NCBI GenBank assembly: GCA_964571235.1
Contig: CAZNAI010000001.1
Coordinates: 1-64,000, forward strand
Source: JACRAV01 sp964571235
Lineage (GTDB): Bacteria; Zixibacteria; MSB-5A5; GN15; FEB-12
Direction: 5' to 3'
DNA: 64,000 nucleotides
Notes under the pieces: model-generated
Database searches by the model: none
What the model saw: the letters and a program-made list of their open reading frames with translations, nothing else
Told to the model about the DNA's origin: nothing
Translations under genes and position numbers: made by a program
Shown here: positions 60,836 through 64,000 of the stretch, in pieces
Layout of the letters: the number at the start of each line of letters is the position of its first letter
How positions within the stretch are numbered: position 1 is the first letter of the stretch

Positions 60836-62752
60836 ATGCGTGTAGTCTCCCTCACTGCAGTGCGACTGCTTGTCGTAGTTGCTCTCCTCTGCCTTGCCAT
60901 ACCGGTGGGTTCAAAATCGGCCGAGTCACTTTGGAAACCGTTTGCAGGTGGTGTCGAAGGGATTCGGGTCGACGCCATGATCCAATTCAACGGCGACCTG
61001 ATAATCGGAGGTCAATTCACCAAAGCCGGTGGGGTCGAAGTCCACAACGCCGCTCGATGGGACGGAAATCAGTGGCATCCGATGGGGAGCGGTACATGGA
61101 ATACCATTACCCAGTTCGCCAAAACCTCTACTACTCTTTACGCCAGAGGCGGTGACTTCTACGGTGAAACCCTCTTGGCCTATTGGAACGGCACCGATTG
61201 GATTCCAGTGCCCGATTGGCAGTACAGTCCAATCGATGCAATGACAGTGTGGAATGACAAACTTGTTTTGGGCGGTGTCTTTTTTCAGCCCGGCAATCCT
61301 ATGTATGCTGGACTGACTTTCTGGAACGGTTCCTCCTGGTCTTATCCAGACACCACTCAGATACAAGTGAACTTCGCCGCAAGGTTGGCCACACTGGGCA
61401 ACACTTTGATTGTCGGCCCCTCCAACTATCTTCCTCCGTTCGGGCAACCAGCAGGATACCGTCGATTGGTACAATTCGACGGTGCCACTTGGGTCGCGAT
61501 GGAGAATGGACTTCCACCTAATACGTCCATTGGAGAGATCGGACTTTACAACGGTAAGTTGTTGGGTCTGAATGACGCTTACTCGGCAATTCATCCGGTT
61601 CAGGCATACGAATGGCAAGACTCGGTATGGACTCCTACTACCGAACCCGCATTTATTTCTCCAGACTCCAATGCATTACCCCAGCACAGTCTTCAGGGGC
61701 AGATGCTCGGGCAATACTATTTTTCGTGGTATGCCAATCTCACATTTCCGTCTGTCCCTGTCGTGTGGGACGGAAACAGGTGGGTTGATGATATTCCGGG
61801 AGCCTATTGCTACGCCGACTATGACGGCAATATTCTTGCCGGACTCACCGCCACCGCAACCGACCACAGTGTGCTTGGTTACCGTGCAAGTTTGGACGCG
61901 GATGCCGACGGAGTATTCGATCTAACGGACAATTGCTCGACAACACCCAATGACGACCAGTCGGACATCGACCGGGATGGCATCGGCGACATCTGCGATC
62001 CGTGCTTTGCTTGCGAGCAAACCGTCTACATCTCGAGTATCGAAGGTTCAAGAGGCAACGATACAATTCTAGCCCGCACTCCGCTGCGGTTCTACTTCAG
62101 TTTGTCGACACTGCCGGACTCAGCTCTTCAATGGATACTGATGGGATACAAGATGTACTCACCAGACGGTGCATCATGGCAGTCTACTACATACGATTCA
62201 CTCGCGCTTGGCTGGAAATCGAGTTTCAAGAACTTCTTCTTCTCCAACGAACCCCTTGGAACCAGTGCAGTTGACACATTTGGAATAGCCGCTATCAATA
62301 TTAGTTCCAGCTTACCTGGTTTTCCCTCATCATATCAGGCGGCATATTCTGTGTTATCAACTTCTTTCGCTGGCTCGGAAGCTGGAAAGACGATTTGTAT
62401 TGATACTTCTCGCTTCATTGCCAATCGACCTATCCAACCACCGGCACTTTACCCAATCTACTTCGCGGACAAACAGATGACCATAGTGTATCCACGCTGG
62501 ATCGGCCCGCGCTGTTTCACTATTTGGGACTGTGGCAATAAGACGTCGGGAAATATCGATTGTGACCCGACAGATCGAGTCGACATTGCCGACCTAACCA
62601 ATCTGATCGATCACCTGTATCTCTCCGGGGCGCCACTCTGTTGCCCGATTGAAGCGAATGTCGATGGTGATCAGGGAGTCGATTTGGGTGATGTCTCAAG
62701 ACTTATCGACCATCTATACATCTCATTTCAGGCACTTGCCCCCTTGCCATAG
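60836..62752 (+). CDS. Secreted protein with kelch-like repeats, TSP3 calcium repeats and dockerin-like tail
   Basis: 638 residues. Signal peptide to about residue 27. About 35-345 contains tandem propeller-like repeats (MIQFNGDLIIGGQFTKAGG, AARWDGNQWHPMGSG, LAYWNGTDWIPVP, LTFWNGSSWS). About 355-385 is a thrombospondin type-3 calcium-binding run (DADADGVFDLTDNC, DIDRDGIGDICDPC). About 575-635 is a dockerin-like pair of loops (RVDIADLTNLIDHLY and VDLGDVSRLIDHLYI). It is likely extracellular and calcium-stabilised. GGAGG precedes ATG 60836. No T9SS C-terminal domain. Partner cohesins are not in the window. Confidence 0.85.
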   Translation: MRVVSLTAVRLLVVVALLCLAIPVGSKSAESLWKPFAGGVEGIRVDAMIQFNGDLIIGGQFTKAGGVEVHNAARWDGNQWHPMGSGTWNTITQFAKTSTTLYARGGDFYGETLLAYWNGTDWIPVPDWQYSPIDAMTVWNDKLVLGGVFFQPGNPMYAGLTFWNGSSWSYPDTTQIQVNFAARLATLGNTLIVGPSNYLPPFGQPAGYRRLVQFDGATWVAMENGLPPNTSIGEIGLYNGKLLGLNDAYSAIHPVQAYEWQDSVWTPTTEPAFISPDSNALPQHSLQGQMLGQYYFSWYANLTFPSVPVVWDGNRWVDDIPGAYCYADYDGNILAGLTATATDHSVLGYRASLDADADGVFDLTDNCSTTPNDDQSDIDRDGIGDICDPCFACEQTVYISSIEGSRGNDTILARTPLRFYFSLSTLPDSALQWILMGYKMYSPDGASWQSTTYDSLALGWKSSFKNFFFSNEPLGTSAVDTFGIAAINISSSLPGFPSSYQAAYSVLSTSFAGSEAGKTICIDTSRFIANRPIQPPALYPIYFADKQMTIVYPRWIGPRCFTIWDCGNKTSGNIDCDPTDRVDIADLTNLIDHLYLSGAPLCCPIEANVDGDQGVDLGDVSRLIDHLYISFQALAPLP

Positions 62753-62768
62753 TACGCATGCAAAATAC

Positions 62769-62801
62769 AAAGTCGGCCGGACAATAAGTCCGGCCGACTT
62801 T
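62769..62801. terminator. Bidirectional terminator between the dockerin gene and hemW
   Basis: AAAGTCGGCCGGAC-AATAA-GTCCGGCCGACTTT, a perfect 14-bp stem with A/T ends on both strands, between two convergent stops. Confidence 0.85.
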
Positions 62802-62822
62802 GCGGAGTGACTTTGATTGGCC

Positions 62823-63962
62823 TTACTTCACCAGCCGCCGAATGATTTCATCGGCGACGCAGATTCCGTCGTCGGATAAGCGAATCGCCCCGCTCTCGTC
62901 GATCACATGCCCCGATTTGACAAACATCTCGTATTGCCCCAGATTGATCCCGTCTTCCACTACCTGTCCAAACCGCATTGCGAATTGGTGACGGTCTATC
63001 CCGCGCGTTGTCCTTAGTCCCAGCATGATCGCCTCCATCATCCGCTCTTTTGAGCCAGAGAGATCGTCAACTATCGGCCGCTTGCCCAACGACAATTGTT
63101 TGCAGTAGTCATGGACATTGTCGACATTGGCAAACCGCTGACCGCGCATGAACGAATGCGCCGACGGTCCCAGTCCCAGATAATCGCTCCCATCCCAGTA
63201 TCGTTGATTGTGCTTGCATTCAAATCCCGGCTTGGCAAACGACGAGACCTCGTACCGGACATATCCGGCGTCGGCCAGTCGCGCACATCCGCCGCGATAC
63301 AACGCCAGCGACAAATCCGGATCGGGCATGACGAGCGACCCAGTCAGTACGCGCTCGGCCAGAGTGGTATCGGGTTCGACTGTCAGTTGGTAGTACGAAA
63401 TGTGCGGCGGGTCGAGTTCGACAATTGCATCCAGATCATCAGAGAGCATTTGAGTAGTCTGTTTGGGGAGTCCAAATATCAGATCGAGTCCGAAATTTTT
63501 GAATCCAAGAGCGTTGGTGAGATAAACAGCCCTTGCCGAATCAGTCGGGTTGTGCTTGCGATTGAGCAGTTGCAAAAGCGGCGTGCTGAATGATTGAACG
63601 CCATAGGTCGGACGATTCACCCCCAGCTCTTTGAACAGCGCCAATTTGTCGGCGGTCACCGAATCGGGATTATTCTCCAGCGAGAACTCGATTCCATTGG
63701 GGACATAAAACAGCCGCTTGAGTTGCGTCAGCCATTCGATGAATAATTCTTGATTGGCGAGGGTCGGCGTGCCGCCCCCGATGAAAATGGTCGAGATTTG
63801 CGAATCAGACTCAGCGTACGCCATCGCCGCCAGTTCGGTTTCGATCTTGAGCGCCTCGAAAAAGCGAACTTCCAGACGGGCGTCGTACAGCTCTTTATAG
63901 AAATCGCAGTACGAGCACTTGTTGCGGCAAAATGGAAAGTGAACGTAGAGTCCGAACGGCAT
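62823..63962 (-). CDS. hemW: Radical SAM HemW (coproporphyrinogen-dehydrogenase-like)
   Basis: 379 residues. The iron-sulfur motif is CxxxCxxC at 12-19 (CRNKCSYCDF), with GGGTPT for SAM, the GVQSF motif and a C-terminal HemW domain (YWDGSDYLGLGPSAHSF). Active-site details indicate HemW, a haem chaperone, rather than HemN. The start overlaps a TGA of an upstream frame (bases 63963-64000, ending in RIMRPL) that leaves the window and cannot be identified. Confidence 0.9.
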   Translation of the reverse strand: MPFGLYVHFPFCRNKCSYCDFYKELYDARLEVRFFEALKIETELAAMAYAESDSQISTIFIGGGTPTLANQELFIEWLTQLKRLFYVPNGIEFSLENNPDSVTADKLALFKELGVNRPTYGVQSFSTPLLQLLNRKHNPTDSARAVYLTNALGFKNFGLDLIFGLPKQTTQMLSDDLDAIVELDPPHISYYQLTVEPDTTLAERVLTGSLVMPDPDLSLALYRGGCARLADAGYVRYEVSSFAKPGFECKHNQRYWDGSDYLGLGPSAHSFMRGQRFANVDNVHDYCKQLSLGKRPIVDDLSGSKERMMEAIMLGLRTTRGIDRHQFAMRFGQVVEDGINLGQYEMFVKSGHVIDESGAIRLSDDGICVADEIIRRLVK

Positions 63963-64000
63963 CAGAGCGGTCTCATGATGCGATCCAAACGGGCGTGCGT

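Overview
The window reads as chromosomal DNA of a free-living, diderm (two-membrane) bacterium with mid-range GC content, dense same-strand gene runs and short intergenic gaps. The outer membrane is shown by KdsB, a Wza-type exporter, a TolC-type channel, OM beta-barrels and FtsEX/EnvC. A C-terminal NYPNPFNPTT-type secretion/sorting domain, a dockerin-like plus thrombospondin-3 surface protein and the Bacteroidetes-type 'asparagine synthetase B' family suggest the FCB superphylum. Candidate phylum Zixibacteria or a close relative is my best guess; this is inference, with no marker phylogeny.

Layout. 1-6.0 kb (minus strand): metG (cut by the window edge), ricT/PSP1, holB, envC, ftsX, ftsE; then a YCF48-like repeat protein on the plus strand. 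7.05-7.65 kb: repeat mosaic. 7.6-11.7 kb (minus): rho, rsfS, a LytR_C-domain protein, a small OM-like protein, a GlmU N-domain-only nucleotidyltransferase, panD. 12.1-16.8 kb (plus): murA and a 1085-residue metallopeptidase/TolB-propeller/beta-barrel fusion. 17.4-20.5 kb: a Lon-family protease and a divergent small membrane protein. 20.6-22.2 kb: tRNA-Glu(CUC), an FkbM-type methyltransferase and a PgsA-type phosphatidyltransferase. 22.2-28.6 kb: a substrate-binding-protein/TolC fusion divergent from a heterodimeric ABC exporter pair. 28.7-35.2 kb (minus): phoU, pstB, pstA, pstC, then phoR-phoB, with a small plus-strand protein between. 35.3-40.2 kb: Nudix hydrolase, beta-helix surface protein, panC, membrane protein, TGS GTPase. 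40.2-48.5 kb (minus): polysaccharide cluster (two DegT aminotransferases, GT4, MurJ/Wzx flippase, acyltransferase, Wzz, Wza-like). 48.6-51.8 kb: lipoprotein, pyrG, kdsB, gatC. 52.9-56.3 kb (plus): three-gene signalling operon. 56.3-60.7 kb (minus): mltG, ruvX, 'AsnB-like' protein, rarA. 60.8-62.75 kb (plus): dockerin/TSP3 surface protein. 62.8-64 kb: hemW.

The most interesting locus is 24.56-28.6 kb. Between the SBP-TolC fusion and the ABC exporter pair there is a promoter, a 26-codon leader ORF with its own ribosome-binding site, a strong terminator (24901-24938), and a segment inside the leader ORF (24851-24859) that is perfectly complementary to the terminator's 5' arm. This is the layout expected of ribosome-mediated attenuation, resembling the one known for the B. 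subtilis BmrCD heterodimeric multidrug exporter. The two ABC subunits show complementary degenerate motifs expected of a heterodimer with one impaired ATP site.

Other notable points: an FtsE whose Q-loop, signature and H-loop are all altered; a signalling operon with a pseudokinase and a sigma-54-type AAA+ regulator whose GAFTGA loop is replaced; Pho-box-like 11-bp-period repeats before pstC and before phoB, with no pstS in the window; and several families of short palindromic repeats that recur in intergenic regions in partly conserved order.
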